A stretch of DNA of 64,000 nucleotides from Streptomyces sp. MRC013 (lineage in GTDB: Bacteria > Actinomycetota > Actinomycetes > Streptomycetales > Streptomycetaceae): positions 1,860,001 through 1,924,000 of the forward strand of contig NZ_CP094264.1 of assembly GCF_023614235.1 (NCBI RefSeq), read 5' to 3'. Position 1 is the stretch's first letter, and every line of letters begins with the position of its first letter. The translations under genes and the position numbers were made by a program. This document shows, piece by piece, positions 24,912-35,274 of this stretch. The notes under the pieces are model-generated. The model saw nothing but the letters and a program-made list of their open reading frames with translations, was not told the DNA's origin and did not search any database.

Positions 24912-27559
24912 TCAGCGGGTGGCGTGGTACGCCTTGGTGGCCTGCTCGTAGATCTCCGTGACCTTGTCCCGCCCGGACTCGGGGCCGATGACCTGGATGA
25001 CGTGGTAGCGGTCCCCGACGAGGAGTGCGAGGTTCCGCACGTACACCTGGCGCCCGTTGACGTCCTGCCAGGTGAACTGGCCCTCGGCCATGGCCTGCCG
25101 GCCGACGTCGACGCGGCGCAGACCGGTCGCCGTCGCCCAGGTCGAGTCGCGCCACGGCTGGAGCTCGCGCTCCTTGCCGCGCTGGTACTCCAGCGGGTCC
25201 GCGCCGGCGGTGCGGACGGTGTCGCGGCCGGGGACGACGATCAGCGTGTAGTCGCCGTCCGAGTAGCGGACCTGCCCGACGTCGTTGATGGGGCTGCGGC
25301 GCCAGGTCCGGTCGACGCCGATGCGGAAGCCCTCCGGGTCCTCCCGGACGACGTACCCCTCCGGCAGCGCGGGCGCGGTGGGCGTCCCGGCGTTCGACGA
25401 GGGCGCGGGTCCGCCGGGGACCGGGCTCTGCGGCACGGGCTCCGCCTGGCCGGGCGGGACCTGCGCGGGCGGCACGGAGGCGGTCGGCCGGGCCGTGCCG
25501 GTGGGCTGCTGCGACCGGTCCTGCGTCCCCGCCCCCGGCATGAACGCCACCGCGTACGCGACGGCGGCCGCGAGGCCGAGCAGCACCACCAGCAGGAGCG
25601 TGCGCCCCAGTGCGCGCGGGCTGCCCCCGGACCGCCGCTGCCCGGCCTTCGCGCGGCGGTGCCTGGCGGGCGCCGGGGCCGCGGGGGCGGTGGGGGCGGA
25701 GGTGCGGGTGCGGGTACGGGTGCGGCGCCTGCGGACCAGGTCCCCACGGCGGCGGAGGATCGGCAGGCGGGCGGCGTCGGCGGACGGCATGGGGACGACG
25801 GAGGCGCCCGCGTCGGGTTCGGGCGCCGAGCGGACGAGGGAGCGCAGCCAGCCGCGCAGCTCCTCGAAGTCGGGGCGCTCGGTCGGGTCCTGGCGCAGCA
25901 GCGACTCGACGACCGGGCGCAGCGGGCCGCACTCCTCGGCGAACGCGGGCGGTTCGGAGCAGACCATCTGGACGAGTTCGGCGGCGCTGTCCTCGGGGTA
26001 CGGGGCGTGGCCCTGGAGGACGCGGAACAGCAGCGCGCCGAGCGCCCACAGGTCCGTGGCGGGGCCGATGGGCGGGGCGAGCCGCCAGGTGCCGTACACG
26101 GGACCGGCCTGCTCGGGCGCCCACCGCTCGGTGACGGCGCCGACGACGGCGATCCGCGCCTGGCGGGCCCGCTCGGCGGCGAGCGGCGTGGCGGGGCCGC
26201 GGTAGACGGAGGCGGGGTCCGCTCCGCCGTCCGCGCCGGCGTGGTCCCGGTCCGTGCCGGCCCCGGGGCCGGGGGGGCCGGGGCCGGCGCCGGGAGTCGG
26301 CGCTCAGGGCGGCCCGGGCGCCGCCGTACGGGGCGACCTCCCCGTCGGAGGGGCCGCCGCCCGCGGAGACCGGGCCGTCCCGCCACGTGCCGGTGAGCAG
26401 CGCGCGCGGAGGGCGGCCCCCGTCGTCCCCGTCGTCCCCGTCACCGTGGACGTCGTCGGGGCCGTAGGGGTCCTGGGCGCCGTGGGTGCCGTAGGGGTCG
26501 TGGGTCCCGTAGGGGTCGTGGGTGCCGTACCGGGTGGTGCCGTCGTCCCCGTCCACCTCGTCGTCGGCGTCGCCGTCGTCGGCGATGCGGTCCGCGGCCT
26601 GGGCGACGTACTGGGGTTCGTAGCCGCTGGGCAGGGCCGGCGGGCCGGGCGGGAGCGGGGCGGGGGCCACGGCGCGGGGCACGGCGCGGGAGACCTCGTA
26701 CACGTCGTCGTACGGACCGTCCTCGCCGTGGGCCCGCACGTGCCCGGTGACGACCTCGGCCTCACCGCCGTACTCGTCGTACTCGCCGTACTCGCCGTAC
26801 GGATCGTCCTCGCCGTGCTCGGCGTACTCGTCCTCGTCCCCTCCGTCGGGGCCGTCCGCGTACGGCTCCGGCTCCCCGGCGTCGTGCCCGTGCCCGTACG
26901 GGTCGCCCTCCCCCTTCCGGGGAGGGGGCGTCCTCGCCGTCCGGGAGCGGCACCGGCGCGTAGCCGCACAGGGCCTCCTCGGCGGCGCCCGTGGCGAGCC
27001 CGCTCAGGACGACCCGGCCGTCGTCGCAGACGAGGACCGTGCGCTCGGTGACGTTGCGGTGCGTCCAGCCGTGGGCGTGCAGCGCGCGCAGCGCCGTGAG
27101 CACGTCGGAGGCGATCTCGGCGGCGCGGTACGGGCCGAGCGGCTCGTCGCGGACGAGGGCGGCGAGCGGCCGGCCGGCGACCAGCTCGCTGACGATCCAC
27201 AGCGAGCCGTCCTCGGTGAAGACGTCGAAGACCTGGTCGAGGCGCGGGTGGTCGGGGATCCGGGCCACCGCCTGCACGGCCTCGACGGCCCGCCGGATGG
27301 CCGGATCGGGGGCCGCGCGGACGGCCGTGCGCCGCGGCGCGTGCCCGTACGGGAGGTCGTGGGCGCCGTCCGCGTCGACGACCTCGGCGTCCACGGTCTC
27401 CGGCAGGGGCAGCTGCCGGACCATGACCTCCTGGCCGCTGTACGTGTCGAAGGCGCGCGTCTCGACCGGTCCGTACGCCTCGTCGTCGCCGTCCTCGCCG
27501 TAGGGGTCGACGGGCAGGCGATAGCGGTCGGCGAGCACCCTTCCCGCGTAGTCGTCCAC
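24912..27559 (-). CDS. Ser/Thr pseudokinase with membrane helix and sensor domain, two frame breaks
   Basis: GTG 27559 (GGGAGGTGCC just upstream) starts a kinase-like protein whose key residues are gone. There is no glycine loop after ADRYRLPVD. The VAVK lysine is Arg (VMVRQLPLP), the HRD site reads THRNVTERTVLV, and DFG reads LSGLA. The frame shifts at C5 26910-26914 into an acidic Tyr-rich segment (EYGEYDEYGGEAEVV). It shifts again at G7 26271-26277 into ERWAPEQAGPVYGTWRLAPP, the C-lobe, a membrane helix (TLLLVVLLGLAAAVAYAVAF) and a PsbP/LpqN-like domain ending YEQATKAYHATR. Probably a regulatory partner of the flanking active kinases. The breaks are in homopolymers and may be sequence errors. 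Confidence 0.78.
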
Positions 27560-27599
27560 GGCACCTCCCCAGCAGTGCGCTGTCCCCCCGGCTCCGCCG

Positions 27600-27619
27600 T
27601 CCGCACGGAATCGTGCGGA
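27600..27619. terminator. hairpin between kinase genes
   Basis: TCCGCACG GAAT CGTGCGGA forms an 8-bp perfect stem with a 4-base loop in the 146-bp gap between two kinase genes on the minus strand. It could be a weak terminator or an operator ahead of the pseudokinase gene. Confidence 0.35.
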
Positions 27620-27705
27620 GCCGTCGATCCCGGTCCTTGCCTGTGCGGTCACCCCTGCGGTGCGCCCTCGTACGGCCCGCGCGTTCTCACGATACGTGCC
27701 GCGGG

Positions 27706-30158
27706 TCAGTCCGTGGGCCGGAACGTCGCGAACGCGGTGTTCCTGAGCGCGGTGCACTCCGGCCCGTCCCACTCGCCGGACTCGCAGGAGATCATGATCG
27801 CGTAGCCGTGCGTGGCGTCGACCTTGAAGCCCCTGTTGAGCACCCGTACCCGCTTCCCGTCCTGGTTCCGTTCGAACTGCCAGTCCGCGGCGGTCGGGTA
27901 GCCGTTGTACGAGACGGGCCTGATGCCGTGGTGCTCGTAGCCGTTGCTGCTCGCGGCGACGGCCCCCATGGCGGCGGTCCACGCTGCGGCGGCGTCGCGG
28001 CCGGGGCTGTCGGTGTAGTCGACCTGCACGCGCGGGAAGCCGCCCGAGGCGCTGAACACCCCGCCGGAGCCGCGGCCCGCCACGTCCGTCATGCGGAAGC
28101 CGGCGGGCATGGCCATGGAGAAGTGGAAGCGGCCGTTGGTGACCATCCGGTACCCGGCGGGGAGTGCGGGGCCGGTCCCCGATCCGGCTCCGGGCGAGGA
28201 GGACGGTCCGGTGCCCGTGCCCTTGCCGCCCGCCGTGCCGGACCCGCCGCCCGGGGCGGCGGAGCGGCCCTCGTCCCGCTGCCGTCCGGGCCCGCCCCCG
28301 GGGCCGCCGTCGCCGGTGCCGCTCTCGGAGGGGCCTCCGGCGCCGGGGCCCGCCGAGGCGGTCCTGTCGCCGCCCGGGGTGCCGCCCGTGCCCCGGGCGG
28401 TCGTCCCGCCGTCGCTTCCGAGGGCGAACGCGAGGACGGTGGCGAGGACCGCGAGGACGGCCACGACCGCGATGGTGACCAGCGTGCGCCGGGGCACCAC
28501 GTCGGTGAGCGGCGCCCGTACGGGGGCGGGCGGACCGGAACGTTCCGCCGTGGGCGGCTTGGCCTGCCGGGCGGCGGCCGCCGCCGCGGCGGCGTTCCGC
28601 ACCGACCGCAGGGCGCCGCGCAACCGCTCGGCGGTCGCGTCGCCGACCGGGGCGTCGCCGGACGTCGTGGCGGTGGCGTCCGCGGCGGCCGGCCCCGGGG
28701 GAGCGGTACGACGCGTGTGGCCTCCGGGGACGGTCCGGGTCCCGTCGGGGCGGCCGGGGCCCCGGTGGCGCGGACGACCTCGTCGAGCAGTGCCCGCGCG
28801 CCGGCGTCGTCGAGGCGCTGCGCCGGGTCCTTCGCGAGCAGTCCGTAGATGACCTTGTCGAGCGGGCCGGCGTTCTTCGGCGGGTCCAGCTGCTCGGTCA
28901 TGACGGCCGTGAGCGTCGCTATGGCCGAGCCCTTGTCGTACGGCGGGTGGCCCTCCACGCAGGCGTAGAGGAGCCCGCCGAGGGACCACAGGTCGGCGGC
29001 GGGGCCGGGGCGCTGGCCGCGGGCGCGCTCCGGCGAGATGTAGGAGGGGGCGCCGACGAGCATGCCGGTGGAGGTGATGGACGGGTCGCCCTCGACCTGG
29101 GCGATGCCGAAGTCGGTGAGGACGACGCGGCCGTCGTCCGACATGAGGACGTTCGACGGCTTCACGTCGCGGTGGAGGATGCCCTGGCGGTGCGCGGACC
29201 GCAGCACGCCGAGGACGGCGAGGCCGACCTCGGCGGCGCGCCGCGGTGTGAGGGTGCCGTCCTGGCGGATGACGTCGGCGAGGGAGCGGCCCTCGATGAG
29301 CTCCATGACGATCCACGGGCGGTCGTCCTCGTCGACCACGTCGTAGACCGTGACGGCGCTGTTGTTGCGGATCCGGGCGATGGCCTTGGCCTCGCGCAGG
29401 GTCCGGGTGATGAGGCGTCGCTTCTCGTCCTCGTCGACGGCGTTGGGGAAGCGCAGTTCCTTGACCGCGACGGTGCGGCCGAGGGTCTCGTCGACGGCCC
29501 GCCAGACCGTGCCCATGCCGCCGCGCCCGAGGACGGCGCCGAGCCGGTAACGGCCCGCCAGCAGCCGTCCCCCCGCCGCGGCGCGGACGGTGCCGGCGGG
29601 CTTCTCCGCCGCGTCCGCCCCCGTCCCGCCGGTGTCCGCACCCGCGGCCGGCCCGCCCGACGGCTCCTCGTCGCCCGGGGTCCCGTCGGCGGGGTCACCG
29701 TCGCGCGCGGTCCCGTCGGCCGGGGGCTCGTCGCGCGGACCCTCCTCCGCGGGGGTCCCCTCCCGCAGGGTGCCCTCCGCGGGGACCTCGCCCTCCGGAG
29801 CCCCGTCGCGCGGGCTCTCGTCCGCGGACACCCCGCCCCGCGCGGTCCCGCCCGCCGGCTCCTCGTCGCGCAGGCTCCCCTCCGCGGGGGTCTCCTCCCG
29901 CGGGGGCGTGCTCGCGGGCGCGGTCTTCGCGGGTGTGTCCGCGGCCGGGGCGCCGCCGCCGGAACCGGTGCCCTTCGCGGCGTCACCTGCCGGGGTGCCG
30001 CCCTCCGTACCGGCGCCGCCCCCCGCAGGCGCGGTCCGCCAGGTCCCCCCGCCCCGCACCGCCGCGTCCTTCGAGGACGCGTCCTTCGAGGCCGTGCCCT
30101 CGTCGTCGCCCCGGCGAGGTTGCCGCGCCGCGTCCCGCGACTGCTCCGCTCCCGACAT
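27706..30158 (-). CDS. Ser/Thr receptor kinase with long repetitive N-terminal region, one frame break
   Basis: ATG 30158 (GAGGGGA upstream) opens about 190 residues of acidic Pro/Gly/Glu/Asp-rich repeats. A full kinase domain follows: LGRGGMGTVWRAVDE, VAVKEL, LHRDVKPSNVLM, LTDFGIAQVEG, PSYISPERARG. After the C-lobe the frame is lost at G5 (plus-strand 28697-28701, G6 restores it). It resumes with a Pro/Ala linker, membrane helix VTIAVVAVLAVLATVLAFAL, Gly/Ser stalk and a PsbP/LpqN-like sensor domain ending RNTAFATFRPTD. First of the four kinase-family genes; the promoter should lie in 30159-30315 between it and the divergent serine hydrolase. S. coelicolor has a comparable kinase cluster (SCO477x, from memory) linked to spore-wall synthesis. 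Confidence 0.82.
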
Positions 30159-30315
30159 GCGTCCCCTCTGCGATCCTGTTTCCCGCCCGCGCCTGCCGCG
30201 TCCGCGTGATTCGGTAACCCGCCCTGGTGGCGCCTTCATTGTCCCTCACCCGGGGACCGGTGGTTCTCCCGGGTCCGGCGTCGGCGAGGATGGCCGTGAG
30301 GGAGGGGGCCGCGCC

Positions 30316-31460
30316 GTGCCGAAGTCCAGGACGAGACGGGTGGTGTTCTCGGTCGTGGTCCTCTGCGGGCTGACCGCCGGTCAGCCGGCGGCCGCCCCCT
30401 CCCCCGCTCTGGCGAGGCTGGTCACGGCGGGGCGCGCCCCGGCCGCCGCGCTCCTCTCCGGGACGCCCGGGGCTCCCGGGGCCGTCCGGTTCGAGACGAC
30501 GGGACCGGGCGTCGGCCGCGCCGACCACTTCCGCGCGGGCAGCGTCACGAAGACGTTCGTCGCCACGGTCGTCCTCCAACTGGCGGCCGAGGGACGGCTC
30601 GCGCTCGACGACCCGGTCGCCGCCCGCGCCCCCGGGCTCCTCCCTCCCCCACTGGGCCGGCGCGTCACCGTACGCCACCTCCTCACCCACACGAGCGGCT
30701 TGCCGGACCTCACGCGCCCCACCGGTCCCGCCGTACCGCCCGAGGGGATCGGCGCGGCCCTGGCCTCCTCCGGCTCGAGGCCGCCCGGCGGCTTCGCCTA
30801 CTCCAACACCAACTACGTCGTCCTCGGCCGGATCGTCGAGCGCGTCACCGGCCGCTCCTACGCCGCCGAGGCCCACCGCCGCATCGTCGTCCCCCTCGGC
30901 CTCACCGGCACGAGCTTCCCCGGCGCCCGCAGGACCCTTCCCGTACCGCACGGGCGGGGGTACGACCCGGCCGGACGGGACGTCACGGTCCTGGACCCGC
31001 GCGTCGCGGGCGCCGCCGGCGAACTGGTCAGCACCCTCGCCGACCTCAACCGCTTCCAGGCCGCGCTGCTCGGCGGCCGCCTCCTCCCCCGGCCCAGCTG
31101 GACGCCCTGCTGGACACCTCGTCCACCCGGGGCCGCTACGGCATGGGGCTCTTCCCCACCCGGCTCCCCTGCGGGGTGACCGTCTGGGGCCACAACGGCC
31201 GCATCCCGGGCAGCTACGTCCGCACCGCCGCCACCGCCGACGGCCGACGCGTCCTCACCTTCCGGGTGAACACCGACACCCTGGCCGCCGCCCCGGGGCC
31301 GCCCCTGGAACGCTCGGTGCTGGAGGCGGAGTTCTGCCCGCGCGGCGGCGCCGCGGTTCACAGCGGCACGATGTCCGGGGCCCCCAGCCGGGCCGCGTCC
31401 GCGGTCTGGTCGTCCGGCTGGCGCTGCGACTCCCGCTCCGCCTCGACCCGCTTCTCGTAG
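30316..31460 (+). pseudogene. beta-lactamase/DD-peptidase-type serine hydrolase, one frame break
   Basis: GTG 30316 (GGGAGGGGG upstream) starts a secreted serine hydrolase with signal region RRVVFSVVVLCGLTAGQPA. Motifs of the class C beta-lactamase / D-Ala-D-Ala carboxypeptidase fold are SxxK in AGSVTKTFVA and YxN in AYSNTNYVVLG, then the late HNGRIPG box. The frame breaks at C5 31086-31090. One more C gives LLPPAQLDALLDTSSTRGRYGMGLF and the rest of the domain to EAEFCP. The resumed frame stays open to 31460, overlapping the end of glpD by about 100 bases, so the true stop may be nearer 31350. Likely a peptidoglycan or D-amino-acid peptide hydrolase. Confidence 0.7.
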
Positions 31461-33064
31461 TGCTCCACCTCCTTGGCGACCTGCTCCTCGCCCCAGCCGA
31501 GGACCCGTGCCATCAGTTCGGCGCACTCGCGGGCGCAGCCGGTGCCCCGGTCGAAGGTCTCGATGGAGATCCGGGTGCGGCGCGTGAGCACGTCGTCCAG
31601 GTGCCGGGCGCCCTCGTGGGAGGCGGCGTAGAGGATCTCCGCGCGGAGGTAGTCCTCGGCCCCGGTGACGGGCCGCTTGAGGGCCGGGTCCCCGGCGACG
31701 AGGTCGAGCAGTTCCTCCGCCAGGGTCCCGTACCGGTTGAGCAGGTGCTCGACCCGGGCGACGTGGAGGCCCGCCCGAGCGGCGACGCGGGCCCGGGCGT
31801 TCCACAGCGCGCGGTACCCCTCGGCGCCCAGCAGCGGGACCTCGTCCGTGACGCAGGGGGCGACCCGCGTGTCCAGGCCGTGGACCGCCTCGTCCACCGC
31901 GTCCCTGGCCATCACCCGGTACGTCGTGTACTTGCCGCCCGCGACCACGACCAGCCCGGGCACGGGGTGGGCGACCGTGTGCTCGCGGGACAGCTTGCTG
32001 GTCGCGTCGGACTCGCCGGCCAGCAGGGGGCGCAGCCCCGCGTAGACGCCCTCCACGTCGTCCCTGGTGAGCGGGGTGGCCAGGACGCCGTTGACGCGGT
32101 CCAGGAGGTAGTCGATGTCGGCGCTCGACGCTGCGGGGTGCGCCTTGTCGAGGTCCCACTCCGTGTCGGTCGTCCCGATGATCCAGTGGCGGCCCCACGG
32201 GATGACGAACAGGACGCTCTTCTCCGTGCGCAGGATCAGGCCCGTCGTGGAGTGGATGCGGTCCTTGGGGACGACCAGGTGGATGCCCTTGGAGGCGCGG
32301 ACGTGGAAGCGGCCGCGCTCGCCGATCAGCGCCTGCGTGTCGTCCGTCCACACGCCCGTCGCGTTGACCACCTGCCTGGCGCGGATCTCGTACTCGCCGC
32401 CCGCCTCCACGTCCTGCACCCGGGCGCCGACGACCCGCTCGCCCTCGCGGAGGAAGCCGACGACCCGGGCGCGGTTGGCGGCGTGCGCCCCGTACGCCGC
32501 GGCCGTCCGCACCAGTGTGGCGACGTAGCGCGCGTCGTCCATCTGGGCGTCGTAGTACTGCAGGGCGCCCACCAGCGCGTCCCTGCGCAAGGCGGGGGCG
32601 GCCCGCAGGGCGCGCCGGCGCGACAGGTGGCGGTGCACGGGCAGGCCGCGGCCGCGCCCCGAGGAGACGGACATCGCGTCGTACAGGGCGACGCCCGACC
32701 CGGCGTACAGGCGCTCCCAGCCCTTGTGCCGGAGCGGGTAGAGGAACGGCACCGGTTTGACGAGGTGCGGCGCCAGCCGCTCCAGCAGCAGGCCGCGCTC
32801 CTTCAGCGCCTCCCGCACCAGCGCGAAGTCGAGCATCTCCAGGTAGCGCAGGCCGCCGTGGATGAGCTTGCTGGACCTGCTGGACGTGCCCGACGCCCAG
32901 TCACGGGCCTCCACCAGGCCCGTGGCGAGGCCGCGGGTCGCCGCGTCGAGCGCCGTGCCGGCCCCGACCACACCGCCGCCCACGACCAGTACGTCGAGCT
33001 CGTGCTCGGCCATCGCGGCCAGGGCCGCGCTCCGCTCCGCGGGTCCCAGTCTCGCCGTCCTCAC
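31358..33064 (-). CDS. glpD: aerobic glycerol-3-phosphate dehydrogenase
   Basis: FAD enzyme oxidising sn-glycerol-3-phosphate to dihydroxyacetone phosphate at the membrane, feeding the quinone pool. The 568 residues start VRTARLGPAERSAAL from GTG 33064 (GGGAGGC six bases upstream). The FAD site is VLVVGGGVVGAGTALDAATRG, followed by SSRSSKLIHGGLRYLE, GIHLVVPKDRIHSTTGL and VVAGGKYTTYRVMARDAVD, with the C-terminal helical domain of the family. No glpF or glpK is adjacent. Length and motifs are normal. Confidence 0.95.
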   Translation of the reverse strand: MRTARLGPAERSAALAAMAEHELDVLVVGGGVVGAGTALDAATRGLATGLVEARDWASGTSSRSSKLIHGGLRYLEMLDFALVREALKERGLLLERLAPHLVKPVPFLYPLRHKGWERLYAGSGVALYDAMSVSSGRGRGLPVHRHLSRRRALRAAPALRRDALVGALQYYDAQMDDARYVATLVRTAAAYGAHAANRARVVGFLREGERVVGARVQDVEAGGEYEIRARQVVNATGVWTDDTQALIGERGRFHVRASKGIHLVVPKDRIHSTTGLILRTEKSVLFVIPWGRHWIIGTTDTEWDLDKAHPAASSADIDYLLDRVNGVLATPLTRDDVEGVYAGLRPLLAGESDATSKLSREHTVAHPVPGLVVVAGGKYTTYRVMARDAVDEAVHGLDTRVAPCVTDEVPLLGAEGYRALWNARARVAARAGLHVARVEHLLNRYGTLAEELLDLVAGDPALKRPVTGAEDYLRAEILYAASHEGARHLDDVLTRRTRISIETFDRGTGCARECAELMARVLGWGEEQVAKEVEHYEKRVEAERESQRQPDDQTADAARLGAPDIVPL

Positions 33065-33302
33065 CGCTGCCTCCCGTCGCCGTCCCCCCGTGTGCCCGGG
33101 CTCACGGATTCGATTCTGTCCCCGCGCACCGGCATCGGCCACCGCCCCCGCGCCGCCTGTGGACAACACTCGGACGGCCACGGCCGCGCAATACCGCATA
33201 ACGGTCATATTTAAGCCTAGTCTGACATTGCGTCCGCTTGTTCCGTCCACCGGACCCGCGCGTCGCGCCCCCTCCGGCTACTGGGAAGGACGGCTCACGC
33301 CC

Positions 33303-34547
33303 ATGCCCGCAGACCTCGCCGTCATCGGCCTCGGCCACCTCGGGCTGCCCCTCGCCCAGGCCGCCACCGCCGCCGGCATCGGCACGATCGGCTACGACAC
33401 CGACCCCCGGCCGGTCGCCGAACTGGCCGCCGGACGGCCCCCGGTCGACGGCTCCCTCACCCCGTCCGAGATCCGCCGGATGCTGTCCACCGGCTTCCGC
33501 CCCACCGCGCACCCCGACGAACTGGGCCGCGTCCGCACCGCCGTCATCTGCGCCCCCACCCCGCCCGACGCCGCCTCCCGCACCCTGGACCTGACCGCCG
33601 TCACGGACGCCGCCCGCGCGCTCGCCGCCCGGCTGCGCCCGTACACCACCGTCCTGCTGGAGTCGCCCGTCCCGCCCGGCACCACCGAGGACGTCCTCCG
33701 TCCGATCCTCGAGGAGGGCTCCGGGCTGTGCGCCGGGCGCGACTTCCACCTCGCGTACTCCCCCACCCGCCTCGACCCCGGGGACCGCGCCGACGGCCAC
33801 GCCCACATCCCCAAGGTCATCGGCGGCCTCACCTCCGCCTGCACCGAGTCCGCCGCCGCCTTCTACGGGCGCCTCACCGACAAGGTCGTACGGGCCCGGG
33901 GCCCCCGCGAGGCCGAGACGGTCAAGCTGCTGGAGACCAACTTCCGGCACGTCAACATCGCCCTCGTCAACGAGATGGCGGTGCTCTGCCACGAGCTGGG
34001 CGTCGACCTGTGGGACGTCATCCGGTGCGCCGAGACCAAGCCCTTCGGCTTCCAGGCGTTCCGCCCCGGCCCCGGCGTCGGCGGCCACGGCGCCCCCGTC
34101 GACACGGTCGGCCCCCACCTCCCCCTGCGCCTGGTGGAGACGGCGAGCCGGATCAACGAGCGGATGCCCCAGTACGTGATCCGGCGCTCCGCCACGCTCC
34201 TCAACGAGCACGGCAAGTCGGTGCGCGGCGCCCGGATCCTGCTCCTGGGCGTCACCTACAAGCCCGACCTCGCCGACCGCGAGGGCTCCCCGGCGCCCGA
34301 AATCGCCGGGCGGCTGACGGACATGGGCGCGACGGTCGGCTATCACGACCCGTACGTACCGGTCTGGCGGGTGCGCGACGTGCCGGTCCCGCGCGCCGAC
34401 TCCCTGTACGAGGCGGCCGCGGACGCCGACCTGACGATCCTGCTCCAGCACCACCGCACGTACGACCTGCAGGGGCTGGCCGTCAAGGCGCAGCTGCTGC
34501 TCGACACGCGCGGCGCCACCCCGGTCGGCACGGCGCACCGGCTCTGA
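33303..34547 (+). CDS. nucleotide-sugar dehydrogenase family protein lacking the catalytic Cys
   Basis: A 414-residue protein of the UDP-glucose / UDP-ManNAc dehydrogenase family. N-terminal NAD site AVIGLGHLGLPLAQAATAAG, then LDLTAVTDAARALAARL, ESPVPPGTTEDVL, AYSPTRLDPGD, the central helix KLLETNFRHVNIALVNEMAVL, and the C-terminal domain ARILLLGVTYKPDLADREGSP. The active-site motif, usually GGHC(I/L)PVDP, reads GVGGHGAPVDT: the catalytic Cys is Gly and the following segment is shortened. Four-electron oxidation to a uronic acid is therefore doubtful. ATG 33303 follows GGAAGGA at 12 bases. It is divergent from glpD. Confidence 0.85.
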   Translation: MPADLAVIGLGHLGLPLAQAATAAGIGTIGYDTDPRPVAELAAGRPPVDGSLTPSEIRRMLSTGFRPTAHPDELGRVRTAVICAPTPPDAASRTLDLTAVTDAARALAARLRPYTTVLLESPVPPGTTEDVLRPILEEGSGLCAGRDFHLAYSPTRLDPGDRADGHAHIPKVIGGLTSACTESAAAFYGRLTDKVVRARGPREAETVKLLETNFRHVNIALVNEMAVLCHELGVDLWDVIRCAETKPFGFQAFRPGPGVGGHGAPVDTVGPHLPLRLVETASRINERMPQYVIRRSATLLNEHGKSVRGARILLLGVTYKPDLADREGSPAPEIAGRLTDMGATVGYHDPYVPVWRVRDVPVPRADSLYEAAADADLTILLQHHRTYDLQGLAVKAQLLLDTRGATPVGTAHRL

Positions 34548-34676
34548 CCCCGGCCGCCGGCACCACCGCGGCCCGCGGCGCCGTCACGGGGGGCTGCTAG
34601 TGTCCGCCTCTGATCCACGCGCAGTCGTGCACACGTCAGGTGCCGGCCGCCCGTTCCTTCCAGGGGGATTCCCGGC

Positions 34677-35186
34677 ATGAGCCAGTCCGTTCCGCCGCCG
34701 CAGTCCGGCAACCCGTTCGCCGACGCCCCGGGCACCGGCCCGGCCGCGCCGCAGCAGCCGTTCCCGCAGGCCCCGGCGCCCGCGCGGGACAACCTCGTCC
34801 TCGGGCTGCTCGCCGCCCTGGTGGCCGCCCTGGTGGGCGCCGGGGCGTACGGCGGCATCGGCGGCGCCCTCGAACGGGAGATCGGCTACGCGGCGGTGGG
34901 CGTCGGCCTGCTCGTCGGCTTCGCCGCCGGCAAGGCCGGCGGCCGCAGCCCGGTCCTCCCGGTCGCCGCGGCGCTCCTGTCGGCGGGCGCGGTCTACCTG
35001 GGCCAGCTCGTCACCATCGCGGTCCTCCTCGGCAAGATGGGCGAGGGCTCGTTCACCGAGGTCTTCTTCCAGAACTTCGGCGGTGTGACGGAGCTGTGGA
35101 AGCTGGCCGCGGACGGCATGACCTACGTCTTCCTCGCCATCGGCGCGGTGACCGCCTTCGCCGGCGCCAGGAAGGGCTCGGCCTGA
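34677..35186 (+). CDS. multi-pass membrane protein of unknown function
   Basis: A 169-residue protein with a Pro/Gln-rich cytoplasmic N-terminus (about 35 residues) and four hydrophobic segments: LVLGLLAALVAALVGAGAYG, IGYAAVGVGLLVGFAAG, LPVAAALLSAGAVYLG with LVTIAVLLG, and MTYVFLAIGAVTAFAGA. AGGGGG lies about seven bases before ATG 34677, and a TAGTGT -10-like motif sits near 34599. No domain recognised. A long hairpin terminator follows directly. Confidence 0.8.
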   Translation: MSQSVPPPQSGNPFADAPGTGPAAPQQPFPQAPAPARDNLVLGLLAALVAALVGAGAYGGIGGALEREIGYAAVGVGLLVGFAAGKAGGRSPVLPVAAALLSAGAVYLGQLVTIAVLLGKMGEGSFTEVFFQNFGGVTELWKLAADGMTYVFLAIGAVTAFAGARKGSA

Positions 35187-35207
35187 CCGGCCGCACGGCC
35201 GTGCACT

Positions 35208-35250
35208 GCGGGGAGGGGCCCGCACCCCGTCGGTGCGGGCCCCTCCCCGC
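35208..35250. terminator. 19-bp perfect hairpin, bidirectional terminator
   Basis: The arms 35208-35226 and 35232-35250 are perfect complements (GCGGGGAGGGGCCCGCACC and its reverse complement) with a 5-base loop CCGTC. It lies between the convergent membrane-protein gene and guaB3, so it probably ends both transcripts. Confidence 0.92.
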
Positions 35251-35274
35251 GGCGTCCGCGGCGCGGGCCCGGGG

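Noticed and set aside
17900..30100. Reading this region as a biosynthetic gene cluster because of the oxidoreductases and kinases
   Set aside because: No assembly-line, terpene, RiPP or tailoring core enzyme is present, and the gene set matches the conserved Streptomyces chromosome core.
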